A stretch of 64,000 nt of DNA from Streptococcus mitis B6 (GTDB lineage Bacteria > Bacillota > Bacilli > Lactobacillales > Streptococcaceae), in NCBI RefSeq assembly GCF_000027165.1, contig NC_013853.1, positions 2,046,001-2,110,000 on the forward strand, given 5' to 3'. A program made the translations under genes and the position numbers. Of this stretch, positions 54,290-63,109 are shown piece after piece. Positions within the stretch are counted from its first letter, which is position 1, and the number at the start of each line of letters is the position of its first letter. The notes under the pieces were generated by a model. It ran no database searches. It was not told where the DNA came from and worked only from the letters and a program-made list of their open reading frames with translations.

Positions 54290-55348
54290 CTAATCTGCTT
54301 GGTAAATAGCATCAATAGCCACTTTTGCTGATTCATAATTTCCTAAATAATCCTCAGCTAGATAAACTAGTGGAATGTTTGCTAAGTAGCGCTCCCTCAT
54401 CTGGTCCAAATGCTGGGAAAAACTATGACGAATATGGTCTTCTGCCATGGTCATATCTCTAAACCCATCATTGACATAGGAGCCGACAGGTTGCACAAAG
54501 AGAATCAAGTCCCATTTTTCCTTAGCCAAGATCGAGGCAAAGAGATTGTCAAATGTTTCTCCTGATAAGTCCTCTTGATCCTCAGTCTCCATGTAATAAT
54601 CATAGTAGCCCTTGGTTACTAAGGAGTTTGTGTCAGCAATCACCAGTCCCCTATTGGCATTGCTGTCAATTAACTTAGAGGTCTGGTCATACTGCCCCAA
54701 CAGGAGATAATAGTAATCTTTTGGAGTCAATTCATCATCGCGGACATTGTTTTTGATCTGGTACTCACGTGCGTATTCCAAGCTAACTGGTGCATCGTAA
54801 TACCTTGCCAAATCCTTGGCCAAAGTTGTCTTCCCATTGCTAGCACTTCCCATAATCAACACTTTCTTTGTAAACTGACGTCGGAAAGGTTGAGCGATAT
54901 ATTTCCAATATTTGCTTGGATTTTCTCGAATCATAGTCGCTGAGATACCAAACTTTCTTTCTTGCAAGACAGTCTCAAAGCCACGATTAGACAATTCTTG
55001 CTGGTAGTCTGCTTCTCCCACAAAGAAAATTAGTTCTTGCTGGGTTTCATCATAGGAAATCTCCGCTAACATTTGATCCAACCACTCCTGCCAACCCATA
55101 GGGTAACGTGGAAGATTAGTCTCATCTAACTTGCAGACAGAGGTCAATTCGTCATCACGAAAAGCCTCTCTGATATAGCGAAATCTTTTTTGAAGCGTTA
55201 AGCCTACCTGCTCCCCTCTGTCTCCCTCATAGCCTGAAACGACAACCCAGACCTGGTCACACTGCCGCTTCGCTCGCTGAATCAGATCGATATGTCCTTG
55301 ATGAAGTGGAGCAAAGGTTCCAAATACCACTGCTGTTTTCTTTTTCAT
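54290..55348 (-). CDS. nadR: NadR-type bifunctional NMN adenylyltransferase / ribosylnicotinamide kinase
   Basis: 352 residues. N-terminal nucleotidyltransferase motif TFAPLHQGHIDLI (HxGH) at about 12, C-terminal kinase with Walker A IMGSASNGKTTLAKDL near 170 and IADTNSL. It lacks the N-terminal HTH of enterobacterial NadR, so it is an enzyme only. Phosphorylates nicotinamide riboside and makes NAD. First gene of nadR-pnuC-nrtR. Confidence 0.92.
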   Translation of the reverse strand: MKKKTAVVFGTFAPLHQGHIDLIQRAKRQCDQVWVVVSGYEGDRGEQVGLTLQKRFRYIREAFRDDELTSVCKLDETNLPRYPMGWQEWLDQMLAEISYDETQQELIFFVGEADYQQELSNRGFETVLQERKFGISATMIRENPSKYWKYIAQPFRRQFTKKVLIMGSASNGKTTLAKDLARYYDAPVSLEYAREYQIKNNVRDDELTPKDYYYLLLGQYDQTSKLIDSNANRGLVIADTNSLVTKGYYDYYMETEDQEDLSGETFDNLFASILAKEKWDLILFVQPVGSYVNDGFRDMTMAEDHIRHSFSQHLDQMRERYLANIPLVYLAEDYLGNYESAKVAIDAIYQAD

Positions 55349-55444
55349 AAACCTATTACCTTTTTATAATTTTTGATATTTTTATTATAAACTATATTTT
55401 TGTTTTGTCAATAGGTTTTTATTATTTTTTATAAAAAAGTAGCA

Positions 55445-55475
55445 AAAAAGAGAATCAAGATTGCTCCTGATTCTC
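55445..55475 (-). terminator. Terminator of ctsR-clpC
   Basis: GAGAATCA and TGATTCTC pair around a 10-nt loop; TTTTTTGC follows on the minus strand. Confidence 0.85.
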
Positions 55476-55480
55476 CATTT

Positions 55481-57913
55481 TTATACAATATCAAATTTTA
55501 ACTGGCCTGCTTTGATACCAATCTTAAGTGTGTTGCCTGCCACTAAATCTCCCTTGAGAAGAAGTTCTGCTAACTTGTCTTCCACTTCTGTTTGCAGGGT
55601 TCTGCGAAGTGGACGAGCTCCCATCTCTGGGTCATATCCTTGATTGGCCAACAATTTCAGTGCGGAAGCTTGTAATTTCAAGTCAATACCTTTTTCAGCC
55701 AAACTTGCCACTAAAGGTCTGACCATAATCTTCACTACTTCCTGCATATGGTCGCTAGAAAGGCTATGGAAGACCACCTTCTCATCAATACGGTTAATAA
55801 ACTCAGGTCTATAAGCTTTTTTCAGCTCTTCAAACATGCGTTTTTCCATATTTTCCTGGTCAAAACGAATGTCCTTAGCCCCAAAACCAACTGTCTTGTC
55901 ATCACGAAGAGCTGTCGCACCAAGATTTGACGTCATGATAATAATGGTATTTGAAAAGTCAACCTTGCGGCCCTTGCTATCGGTCAAGACACCATCATCC
56001 AAGACCTGCAAGAGAACATTAAAGATATCTGGATGGGCCTTCTCTACCTCGTCAAAGAGGAGAACAGAGTATGGTTTGTTGCGAACTTTCTCGGTCAACT
56101 CCCCACCTTCTTCGTAGCCCACATAGCCCGGAGGAGCTCCATTGAGACGGCTGGCTGCAAATTTCTCCATATACTCACTCATATCAAAGCGGATAAGAGC
56201 TGATTCGTCATCAAAGAGAACTTCCGCCAGAGCCTTGGCCAATTCGGTCTTACCGACACCTGTAGGTCCTAGGAACATAAAGGAACCAATCGGACGCTTG
56301 TGACTGCGAATCCCTGACTGGTTGCGGCGAATCGCACGGCTAATGCTTGAAACAGCTTGATCTTGACCGATGACACGTTTGTGCAATTCAGCTTCCAGAT
56401 TCAGGTATTTCTTCGCATCAGTCTGAGTCAGTTTTTGGACTGGAATGCCTGACAAGCGACTCAAGGTGGTCAAAATATCAGACTCCGTCACCAAGTCTTT
56501 ATAGACAGGCACTTCCTCTTCTTTAGCAATTAGTTGAGTAGCTTGTTTCCACTTACCATCCATCAAGGCCTTGTCAGCTGGACTCAAACCTGAATCGTCT
56601 GCTTTTACATGCTTAGCCTTATTTTGCACTGTTGCTGCTGCCTCATCCAAGAGATCGATAGCAGAGTCTGGCAAATGGCGACTAGTCAAGTAACGATGGG
56701 CCATCTTAACGGCTGTTTCAACCGCTTCATCTGTGATTTGCACACGGTGGTGTTTCTCATAAGTCACCTTCAAACCTTGCAAAATCGCCATACTGTCGGC
56801 CACGCTTGGCTCTTCAATCGTTACTTTGGCGAAACGACGAGAAAGGGCCGCATCTTTTTCGATATGTTTTTGGTATTCCTCCTGAGTGGTCGCGCCAACC
56901 GTTCTCAAGGTACCACGCGCCAAGGCTGGTTTCAAGATATTGGCCGCATCCAGAGTTGAGTCAATCCCGCTCCCAGAACCCATGATGGTATGAAGTTCAT
57001 CGATAAAGAGGATGACTTGCCCATCTTCCTCAATATCCTTGATGATATTGTTCATGCGTTCTTCAAAGTCACCACGAAAACGTGTCCCTGCAACGACATT
57101 CATCAAATCCAGCTCCAACACGCGCATCTTAGCCATTTCCGCAGGCACATCCCCACTAGCAATACGCTGGGCAAGACCAAGCGCCAGAGCAGTTTTCCCA
57201 ACACCAGCATCTCCAACCAAGACAGGATTATTCTTGGTCTTACGGCTCAAGATTTGAATCATACGCGAGATTTCCTTATCTCGACCAATGACTGGTTCTA
57301 ACTTGCCAGAACGCGCTTGCTCTGTCAAATCATGCGTATAGTCCTCGAGACCACCACTCGGAGTCTGGGGCATGCCCATCATATTAGCCATAGAATTTTG
57401 CTTATCAGCTACTGTACGATGGCGTTGGCGTAAAGCCTTGAGGTCTTCACGGGTCCAGCCTGCCCGTTCTTCTAAATTTCGACGAAGAGCAGCAATCTTG
57501 ACCTGATCTTTCTTGTCTTCATAAGAAAAACCAGCCCTCTCCAAAATACGAGTCGCCAAGGCATTTCCATCATGCAAAATCGCATAAAGGACGTGCTCCG
57601 TCCCTAGCATCTTAGCATGGACCACTGACGCTACATACTCTGCTTCGTCAAAAAGAACCTGCAAACGATGAGAAAACGGCAATTCCGTAAAGGTTTCATC
57701 CTGGCTATAGTTCGTTTCAGTCAGTTCCAAAGCGACCTCTTCTAAACGGTCCATCTCATATGGATAATCATTTAAAGTTGCCCCTGCCACACTATAACTG
57801 TGATTGGACATGGCAATCAACAAGTGCCAAGACTCTAGGTAACGAGCTCCAAAATGGCCAGCAACCATGTAGGCACTTTCGATACATTCATTCAATGCTT
57901 TTGAATAGTTCAT
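55481..57913 (-). CDS. clpC: Clp protease ATPase ClpC
   Basis: 810 residues. Clp_N repeats (1-150), first AAA+ domain with [15 protein letters not shown] (about 215), middle domain, second AAA+ with [16 protein letters not shown] (about 545) and a C-terminal D2-small domain ([13 protein letters not shown]). Unfolds substrates for ClpP in the cytoplasm. One base after the ctsR stop, AGGGAAG upstream; regulated by CtsR. Confidence 0.96.
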   Translation of the reverse strand: MNYSKALNECIESAYMVAGHFGARYLESWHLLIAMSNHSYSVAGATLNDYPYEMDRLEEVALELTETNYSQDETFTELPFSHRLQVLFDEAEYVASVVHAKMLGTEHVLYAILHDGNALATRILERAGFSYEDKKDQVKIAALRRNLEERAGWTREDLKALRQRHRTVADKQNSMANMMGMPQTPSGGLEDYTHDLTEQARSGKLEPVIGRDKEISRMIQILSRKTKNNPVLVGDAGVGKTALALGLAQRIASGDVPAEMAKMRVLELDLMNVVAGTRFRGDFEERMNNIIKDIEEDGQVILFIDELHTIMGSGSGIDSTLDAANILKPALARGTLRTVGATTQEEYQKHIEKDAALSRRFAKVTIEEPSVADSMAILQGLKVTYEKHHRVQITDEAVETAVKMAHRYLTSRHLPDSAIDLLDEAAATVQNKAKHVKADDSGLSPADKALMDGKWKQATQLIAKEEEVPVYKDLVTESDILTTLSRLSGIPVQKLTQTDAKKYLNLEAELHKRVIGQDQAVSSISRAIRRNQSGIRSHKRPIGSFMFLGPTGVGKTELAKALAEVLFDDESALIRFDMSEYMEKFAASRLNGAPPGYVGYEEGGELTEKVRNKPYSVLLFDEVEKAHPDIFNVLLQVLDDGVLTDSKGRKVDFSNTIIIMTSNLGATALRDDKTVGFGAKDIRFDQENMEKRMFEELKKAYRPEFINRIDEKVVFHSLSSDHMQEVVKIMVRPLVASLAEKGIDLKLQASALKLLANQGYDPEMGARPLRRTLQTEVEDKLAELLLKGDLVAGNTLKIGIKAGQLKFDIV

Positions 57914-57914
57914 C

Positions 57915-58373
57915 TTACTTCCCTTTTCTATCTACCTCTTGTATGACCTGTCTTAGCATGTTTGCACGAAGGACTGGAGCTTCTTCCCCTAAAACGCGAT
58001 CCACAGCTACTGCTACCAGCAAATTCATCTCCTGCTTGGTCATCAATTTCTGCTCAACCAAAAGCTGTAGAATATCCTCATAAATTTCTTGACTGAGCCG
58101 CTCACCAATCGAGTAAAGCAGCTCCCGTAGCATTTCATGATGACTAGAAAACTCAATCCGTCCTATACGAATGTAACCTCCTCCACCACGCTTACTTTCA
58201 ACCAAGTAGCCTCTACTTTCCGTAAAGCGTGTCTTGATCACGTAGTTAATCTGACTAGGGACAACCTGAAAGGTATCTGCCAACTGACTACGTTGCAACT
58301 CCACGATACCAGATTGATCTAAAATCGCCTTGATGTAGGCCTCAATATGATCCGATGTATTTTTAAATCTCAT
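57915..58373 (-). CDS. ctsR: Heat-shock repressor CtsR
   Basis: 152 residues. N-terminal winged HTH (QLADTFQVVPSQINYVIKTRF) and the glycine-rich wing SKRGGGGYIRIGRI that acts as temperature sensor. C-terminal dimerisation domain (KLMTKQEMNLLVAVAVDRVLG). Represses clp genes; autoregulated via the operator at 58399-58415. Confidence 0.95.
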   Translation of the reverse strand: MRFKNTSDHIEAYIKAILDQSGIVELQRSQLADTFQVVPSQINYVIKTRFTESRGYLVESKRGGGGYIRIGRIEFSSHHEMLRELLYSIGERLSQEIYEDILQLLVEQKLMTKQEMNLLVAVAVDRVLGEEAPVLRANMLRQVIQEVDRKGK

Positions 58374-58398
58374 TACAAACCCACCTCTCTCTTTAAAC

Positions 58399-58421
58399 CT
58401 TGACTATCTTTGACTATTATA
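58399..58421 (-). promoter_or_regulatory. CtsR operator and -10 of the ctsR-clpC promoter
   Basis: Minus strand AGTCAAAGATAGTCAAG (58399-58415) matches RGTCAAANANRGTCAAA; TATAAT (58416-58421) abuts it upstream. Repressor binding covers the transcription start. Confidence 0.9.
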
Positions 58422-58443
58422 CCGAAATTTTCTCATTTTTAAA

Positions 58444-58485
58444 AGAAAAAGGGCGCTGGTAAAGGATAATCTTCACCAACTCCCT
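58444..58485 (-). terminator. Terminator of the thiamine-precursor ABC operon
   Basis: AGGGAGTTGGT...ACCAGCGCCCTTTTTC on the minus strand, hairpin with T-run just after the ATPase stop. Confidence 0.8.
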
Positions 58486-58491
58486 ATTTTT

Positions 58492-59220
58492 CTACTTATC
58501 TAAGCCTAATTCTGCCAAGATTTGACGTTTGTAGGCAATCTTTTGAACTTCCTTGTCCTCATCTTCAGACCAATCTAGTTTAATTTCTGAAACAATCTGC
58601 CCAGGGCGATTTTTCAAGATATAAATGCGGTCACTGAGATTGAGGGCCTCCTCAATACTATGAGTAATAATCAATGTTGTTAGCTGCAACTGCTTGTGAA
58701 TCTCAAGGTACCAAGCGTGTAGTTCCATCTTGGTCATCTCATCCAAGGCGCTAAAGGCCTCATCTAAGAGAAAGAGCTTGTGCCCGAAAAGATAGGTACG
58801 AAGCAAGGCCACACGCTGACGCATCCCCCCACTAAGTTCATGGGGATACTTGTCTCGTACAGCTGTCAACTGAAAGGTCGCAAGAATGTCATCCGCGCGG
58901 GCAATAGCTTCCGCCTTATCCACTTTTTGAATCAAGAGGGGCAGGATGATATTGCCAATCACCGTCTTGTGCTCCAAGAGTAGATCCTTTTGCAACATAT
59001 AACTCACGCGCCCCTTGGGATTTTCTTCACCATCAAGGACAATTCTCCCTGACTGAACTTCTAAAATCCCAGCGATTAGGTTAAAGAGGGTGGTCTTTCC
59101 AACACCACTTGGGCCTAGGATGGAAACCACTTCACCTGAAGTGACTTTCAGATTGATGTCCTCTAAAATCCTCTCCTGACCATAGGCATAACTGACGTGT
59201 TCTAGTCTAATTTCTGTCAT
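58492..59220 (-). CDS. thiZ: Thiamine-precursor ABC transporter ATPase (ThiZ-like)
   Basis: 242 residues. Walker A GPSGVGKTTLFN, signature LSGGMRQR, Walker B LFLLDEAFSALD. Closest to nitrate/taurine/pyrimidine-type ATPases. Start overlaps the stop of the binding-protein gene (ATGA type). Last gene of the riboswitch-controlled operon. Confidence 0.85.
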   Translation of the reverse strand: MTEIRLEHVSYAYGQERILEDINLKVTSGEVVSILGPSGVGKTTLFNLIAGILEVQSGRIVLDGEENPKGRVSYMLQKDLLLEHKTVIGNIILPLLIQKVDKAEAIARADDILATFQLTAVRDKYPHELSGGMRQRVALLRTYLFGHKLFLLDEAFSALDEMTKMELHAWYLEIHKQLQLTTLIITHSIEEALNLSDRIYILKNRPGQIVSEIKLDWSEDEDKEVQKIAYKRQILAELGLDK

Positions 59221-60227
59221 TATTTCACAAATTCGTTAGTGAAGCCTTTGTCTGTCAAGTCTTCTTTAAGGATACCATTTTCTTTATCCCATTTGTAGAA
59301 GGCATTCCAGCGAGCCGCATCAAATTGTCCCCATTTTTCCTTGTCGCTTGCGTATTCTTTTGACAAGTATTTTTGAGATTCGATGACAAAGTCACGTTTT
59401 TCCTGAAGTTCAGGTGCATTCTTGATGAGGATATCTGCTGCTTCCTCTGGATGCTCCATGGCATATTGGTAACCTTTTTTGATAGCTTGGATAACTTTGC
59501 GAGCTTCTTCTTTGTTGTCTTTAAGGTAGTCGTTGTTTGCGATGATAACTGGTGAATAGTAGTCAAATTCTTTAACGTAGTCTTTCAAGTACATGAAATT
59601 AGCATCTACACCTTGAGATTTAGCAAGAATTCCGTCCCATCCATAGTAGATCCAAGCAGCATCAAAGACGCCATTGGCAATCGGTGTGATTGAGTTTGAG
59701 TCGTTGTTTGGTACTTTTTCAACTTTTTCAAAGTCTCCACCTTGAGATTCTACTAAGGTTTTCAACATAGCAAGTTCAGTTGGGTCATTCCAAGTTCCGT
59801 ATTTCTTACCAACCAAGTCCTTCGGACTGCTTACATTGTCAGATTTACGAGAGATGATTCCTGATGTATTGTGTTCAACAATAGCTGCAACGGCAGTAAT
59901 TCCTGCCCCTTTTTCCAATTTCTTAGCCATATAGTCTTGGAAATAGACTGCAAATGGTGCCTTTCCGTTGATAACCAAGTCAGAAGAACTTTCTTCTGGT
60001 GGCAATTTCAAATCAACATCCACTCCAGCTTCTTTGAAATAACCTTTTTCCTTGGCAACATAAAGCCCTGTGTGGTTGGTATTTGGTGTCCAGTCTAGGA
60101 TAAAGTCGATCTTCTTAAGTTCTGCCTCTTTGTTGTCTTTAGAAGCAGTTCCTTGACCACAGGCCACAAGCACAACAGCTACAAGAGCTGTTACAAGCGT
60201 TAAAAACACTTTCCATGTTTTCTTCAT
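59220..60227 (-). CDS. thiY: Thiamine pyrimidine-precursor binding lipoprotein (ThiY-like)
   Basis: 335 residues; ATG at 60227 has AGAGGAAA upstream. Lipobox LVAC (Cys about 22). NMT1/THI5-like domain: FILDWTPNTNHTGLYVAKEK, then YFKEAGVDVDLKLPPEESS. Such proteins bind formylaminopyrimidine or hydroxymethylpyrimidine. The TPP riboswitch upstream supports thiamine salvage. Confidence 0.86.
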   Translation of the reverse strand: MKKTWKVFLTLVTALVAVVLVACGQGTASKDNKEAELKKIDFILDWTPNTNHTGLYVAKEKGYFKEAGVDVDLKLPPEESSSDLVINGKAPFAVYFQDYMAKKLEKGAGITAVAAIVEHNTSGIISRKSDNVSSPKDLVGKKYGTWNDPTELAMLKTLVESQGGDFEKVEKVPNNDSNSITPIANGVFDAAWIYYGWDGILAKSQGVDANFMYLKDYVKEFDYYSPVIIANNDYLKDNKEEARKVIQAIKKGYQYAMEHPEEAADILIKNAPELQEKRDFVIESQKYLSKEYASDKEKWGQFDAARWNAFYKWDKENGILKEDLTDKGFTNEFVK

Positions 60228-60264
60228 TTTGATTTCCTCTTTTCTTTTTTGAAACATTCTTATT

Positions 60265-61023
60265 CTACGAACGTTTCCATTTAATAACATATTTTTCACT
60301 AATATCGACCAACTTCATACCCAAAAGGCTGATAATCGATACCAGAATAATAATAGCGAACATGGTATCATACTGAAACAATTTCTTGGACTGAATCATA
60401 TAAACACCAAGCCCCTCAAAGCCTCCCAACCACTCAGATACCACTGTTGTGATAAAGGCGTAGGAGACACTGACCCTCAGACCTGCATAAAAGTAAGGCA
60501 GGCTGACTGGAATTTTAAAATGCCACAGGATTTGCCAAGGCTTGGCCCGCATCAGACTAAACAAGGTCAGCATATCCTTGTCACAATGCCTAAAACCGTC
60601 CAAAATGCTGACGATGATGGGGAAGGTTGTCGTCAAGATAATCAAGACAATCTTGGGCAAAATCCCATAACCGAGCCACAATACCAGGATAGGAGCTATG
60701 GCAATGGTCGGGATAGTCTGAACGACCACCATCATAGGGTAAATCAGGTCATTGAGCCAAGTCAAACTATCCATGAGCACAGCCATGAGACAGGCAATCA
60801 AGACTCCCAAAATCAGTCCCAATAAAGCCACTCTCAAGGTCGCCCAGCTATGGTGCCAGAGAAATTCTCTGTCACGAACAAAGGACTGGAGAATTTCAAA
60901 AGGTGTCGGCAGGATAAACTTGGGGAGAAGTTTAAGAAAACCTGCTAACTGCCAGATTGACAAGACTCCCAGAAAGCCCAATAGACTAATGTGTCGTCTC
61001 AGTATACTTTTCAAGTTTCTCAT
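60265..61023 (-). CDS. thiX: Thiamine-precursor ABC transporter permease (ThiX-like)
   Basis: 252 residues, about six membrane segments, SsuC/TauC-type permease; EAA-like loop FSLMRAKPWQILWHFKIPVSLP near residue 155. ATG at 61023 (a TTG precedes it). The first 38 nt overlap the end of the upstream thiamine-binding gene. Confidence 0.86.
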   Translation of the reverse strand: MRNLKSILRRHISLLGFLGVLSIWQLAGFLKLLPKFILPTPFEILQSFVRDREFLWHHSWATLRVALLGLILGVLIACLMAVLMDSLTWLNDLIYPMMVVVQTIPTIAIAPILVLWLGYGILPKIVLIILTTTFPIIVSILDGFRHCDKDMLTLFSLMRAKPWQILWHFKIPVSLPYFYAGLRVSVSYAFITTVVSEWLGGFEGLGVYMIQSKKLFQYDTMFAIIILVSIISLLGMKLVDISEKYVIKWKRS

Positions 61024-61276
61024 CAATACTTAAAATCTCTCCTACATTTATTTTGACATTGGCAAAGACATTATCTGCCTCCTGCCCTGCCACTTCCAGC
61101 GCTTCTTTGAGAATACGCATGAGCTCATCAAACTCCCCTTCCAAGACCGTTTCAAATGGTGTCACCACCATCGTCACTTCTTGAACTTGCAGATAAGCAA
61201 TGACCTGATCGATAACAGCTATCCGATCAATCCCCTGCGCTAGGGGTAAAACTTGCAAGGCAATGCTTGCTTTCAT
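60986..61276 (-). CDS. MTH1187/YkoF-family thiamine-binding protein
   Basis: 96 residues; family pattern MKASIALQVLPLAQGID, VVTPFETVLEGEFDELMRIL, VFANVKINVG. Members bind thiamine or its pyrimidine. First gene after the TPP riboswitch; AGGAGG precedes the ATG. Probably helps substrate handling for the transporter. Confidence 0.85.
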   Translation of the reverse strand: MKASIALQVLPLAQGIDRIAVIDQVIAYLQVQEVTMVVTPFETVLEGEFDELMRILKEALEVAGQEADNVFANVKINVGEILSIDEKLEKYTETTH

Positions 61277-61312
61277 AAAAACCTCCTCTTCTCATTTTCC
61301 TTTGACAAAAAG

Positions 61313-61340
61313 AAAAACCTTTGCCATATATGGAAAAGGT
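61313..61340 (-). terminator. Riboswitch-controlled terminator
   Basis: Minus strand CCTTTTCCATATATGGCAAAGG then TTTTTC. It follows the TPP aptamer and precedes the first gene by 36 nt, so TPP binding would favour termination. Confidence 0.75.
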
Positions 61341-61349
61341 CAAGAATAG

Positions 61350-61438
<89 letters not shown>

Positions 61439-61452
61439 TATTATATAGATAT

Positions 61453-61481
61453 ATGATAGCGCAAAATACAAAAAATGTCAA
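61453..61481 (-). promoter_or_regulatory. Promoter of the riboswitch operon
   Basis: Minus strand: -35 TTGACA (61476-61481), 17 bp, -10 TATCAT (61453-61458); start a few bases before the aptamer. Confidence 0.85.
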
Positions 61482-61495
61482 GGAAACTGCTTACA

Positions 61496-61522
61496 GAAAA
61501 GAGCAGGAAAAATTTCCTACTC
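61496..61522 (-). terminator. Terminator of cbpD
   Basis: GAGTAGGAAA-TT-TTTCCTGCTC, then TTTTC, on the minus strand. Confidence 0.75.
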
Positions 61523-61529
61523 CAATTTT

Positions 61530-62648
61530 CTATACTCGTTCTCCATCACTGTTTACTCTGTAGCCATCCACCGTCGTATTAACAGCTAAGACACCTGAAG
61601 AGTAAGAATAATACCACTTACCAGAAACTTGATACCAGCCTGTTTTCATTGCCCCTGAACTATCCAGATAATACCACGAGCCATTTTCCTTTAACCAGCC
61701 TGTCTGCATTTCACCAGATGATTTCAAATAATACCAACTAGAACCATCCTTCAACCAGCCTGTTGATTTAGAGCCATTTGATTTGAAATGATACCAACTA
61801 CCATTTATTTTCTTCCAACCAACAGTTGAACTACTATTGGATCCATAGCTAGAGATGTTTCCTGATTGGTTCTGATAATTTTGTGAAGAAGTCACTCCCT
61901 CTAGCTGTATATAGCGACGACTTCCGTTATAAGCTGTATAACTCAACCACTTGTATCCATCTTTTTCGAGAATTTGATCATAATGAACCTTCTCCCCAGG
62001 ATAATAGTAATCAATCGCAGTTGCGCTAGCTAGTGGCTGATTTTTGATAGCAGCCTTAGACTTGAAATAATGTGTTCCTCCTGTTGAAGCTGAGGTTTGA
62101 CTATTCCCAACACTGCCACCAGCCAAATCTTTAAAATGAATAAATCCTGTCATCGTATTTGCTTTTATAATTCGTTTATTATAGGCTTCTGTATAACCAT
62201 AGTTATATTCCTCGATCTCAATCTGATCTCCCATTACATTTGACACCCAGGCAACATGCCCATAAGTTCCTGCAGTAGACCAAGCAATGGAGCCAATCGT
62301 CGGTGTATTATCTACACGATAGCCTTCACGACGAGCACGATGCCCCCATTCATTCGCATTTCCATAAGCCCTTGGAATCTCAAAACCATTGACATTACTC
62401 AAACGAAAGGCTGCAAAAGAAGTACACTGACGAGAATACATGCGCCACTGATCAATCTCCTGACTCCCATTTTTATAGTAAGCAGGATAATCATCCCCAC
62501 GCGCAATCGATCCATTTCCTCCAGAATAGGCATAGACACTATCACTCGCTGCTAGCATCAATCCTACTACTAAAAAAGGAACAACCTTTTTAACTGATTT
62601 TCTCAAAGAAAATCCTGTCTCTGTTACTTTGAATGGTAAAACTTTCAT
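61530..62648 (-). CDS. cbpD: Choline-binding murein hydrolase CbpD
   Basis: 372 residues, secreted (signal peptide ending SVYA about residue 40). CHAP amidase/endopeptidase domain with catalytic Cys in SRQCTSFAAF, His in GHVAWVSN and the following EEYNYG. One SH3b-like region (about 190-255), then four choline-binding repeats (GWKKINGSWYHFK; GWLKDGSSWYYLK; GWLKENGSWYYLD; GWYQVSGKWYY) and a terminal tail. Pneumococcal CbpD is about 448 residues with two SH3b regions, so this is a shorter variant. Competent cells use it to lyse sibling or related cells. A ComX cin-box lies at 62803-62810, with a BOX in the leader. Confidence 0.92.
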   Translation of the reverse strand: MKVLPFKVTETGFSLRKSVKKVVPFLVVGLMLAASDSVYAYSGGNGSIARGDDYPAYYKNGSQEIDQWRMYSRQCTSFAAFRLSNVNGFEIPRAYGNANEWGHRARREGYRVDNTPTIGSIAWSTAGTYGHVAWVSNVMGDQIEIEEYNYGYTEAYNKRIIKANTMTGFIHFKDLAGGSVGNSQTSASTGGTHYFKSKAAIKNQPLASATAIDYYYPGEKVHYDQILEKDGYKWLSYTAYNGSRRYIQLEGVTSSQNYQNQSGNISSYGSNSSSTVGWKKINGSWYHFKSNGSKSTGWLKDGSSWYYLKSSGEMQTGWLKENGSWYYLDSSGAMKTGWYQVSGKWYYSYSSGVLAVNTTVDGYRVNSDGERV

Positions 62649-62669
62649 TCTTCCTCCTTGAAAATAATA

Positions 62670-62778
62670 TAGTACTCAATGAAAATTAAAGATCAAACTA
62701 GGAAGCTAGACGCAGGCTATACTTGAGTATGGCAAGGCGAAGCTGACGTGGTTTGAATTTGATTTTCGAAGAGTATAA
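62670..62778 (-). repeat. BOX element (boxA-boxC) in the cbpD leader
   Basis: Minus strand begins with the boxA end TATACTCTTCGAAAATC, contains ACGTCAGCTTCGCCTTGCCA and ends in the boxC TTTTCATTGAGTACT. boxB is missing. It lies between the cin-box and the cbpD start, so it is transcribed as 5' leader. Confidence 0.88.
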
Positions 62779-62802
62779 ATCGAAGATTGCCTTCACTTAA
62801 AC

Positions 62803-62810
62803 TATTCGGA
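62803..62810 (-). promoter_or_regulatory. cin-box (ComX/SigX promoter) for cbpD
   Basis: Minus strand TCCGAATA fits TNCGAATA and is preceded by the T-rich stretch TTTTTCTTTTTTC expected around -25. cbpD is a known late competence gene. Confidence 0.85.
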
Positions 62811-62813
62811 GAA

Positions 62814-62843
62814 AAAAGAAAAAGTGAGAAAATTTCTCACTTT
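62814..62843 (-). terminator. Terminator after veg
   Basis: AAAGTGAGAAA and TTTCTCACTTT form a stem; TTTTTCTTTTTT follows on the minus strand, doubling as the T-rich part of the cin promoter. Confidence 0.82.
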
Positions 62844-63108
62844 AGTCCAGATAATGAATCAAATTCTTTTCAGTAAGGATATCTGAGTAAGTAAAGGATT
62901 CAACGTAAACATTAGCTTGTTTATCTCCTTCCACATTCCCAAATTCCACGATAAATAGGGATGGATAAACTTCAATTAGCTTACCTAATCTATTTTTTTG
63001 GCGCTTACGACCATTCTCCAAAGTCATTTCTACGACTTGTCCCTCATGTGCCTTGATTTCTTCTTTGATTTTTTTCATCTTGGCTACATCTGTAAATGCA
63101 TCTGACAT
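62842..63108 (-). CDS. veg: Veg family protein
   Basis: 88 residues: SDAFTDVAKMKKIKEEIKAH, GQVVEMTLENGRKR and SLFIVEFG are the usual blocks of the small Veg family, linked to biofilm control in Bacillus but of unclear role in streptococci. GGGAGG precedes the ATG; one base after the dnaB stop. Stop lies in the terminator stem. Confidence 0.88.
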   Translation of the reverse strand: MSDAFTDVAKMKKIKEEIKAHEGQVVEMTLENGRKRQKNRLGKLIEVYPSLFIVEFGNVEGDKQANVYVESFTYSDILTEKNLIHYLD

Positions 63109-63109
63109 C

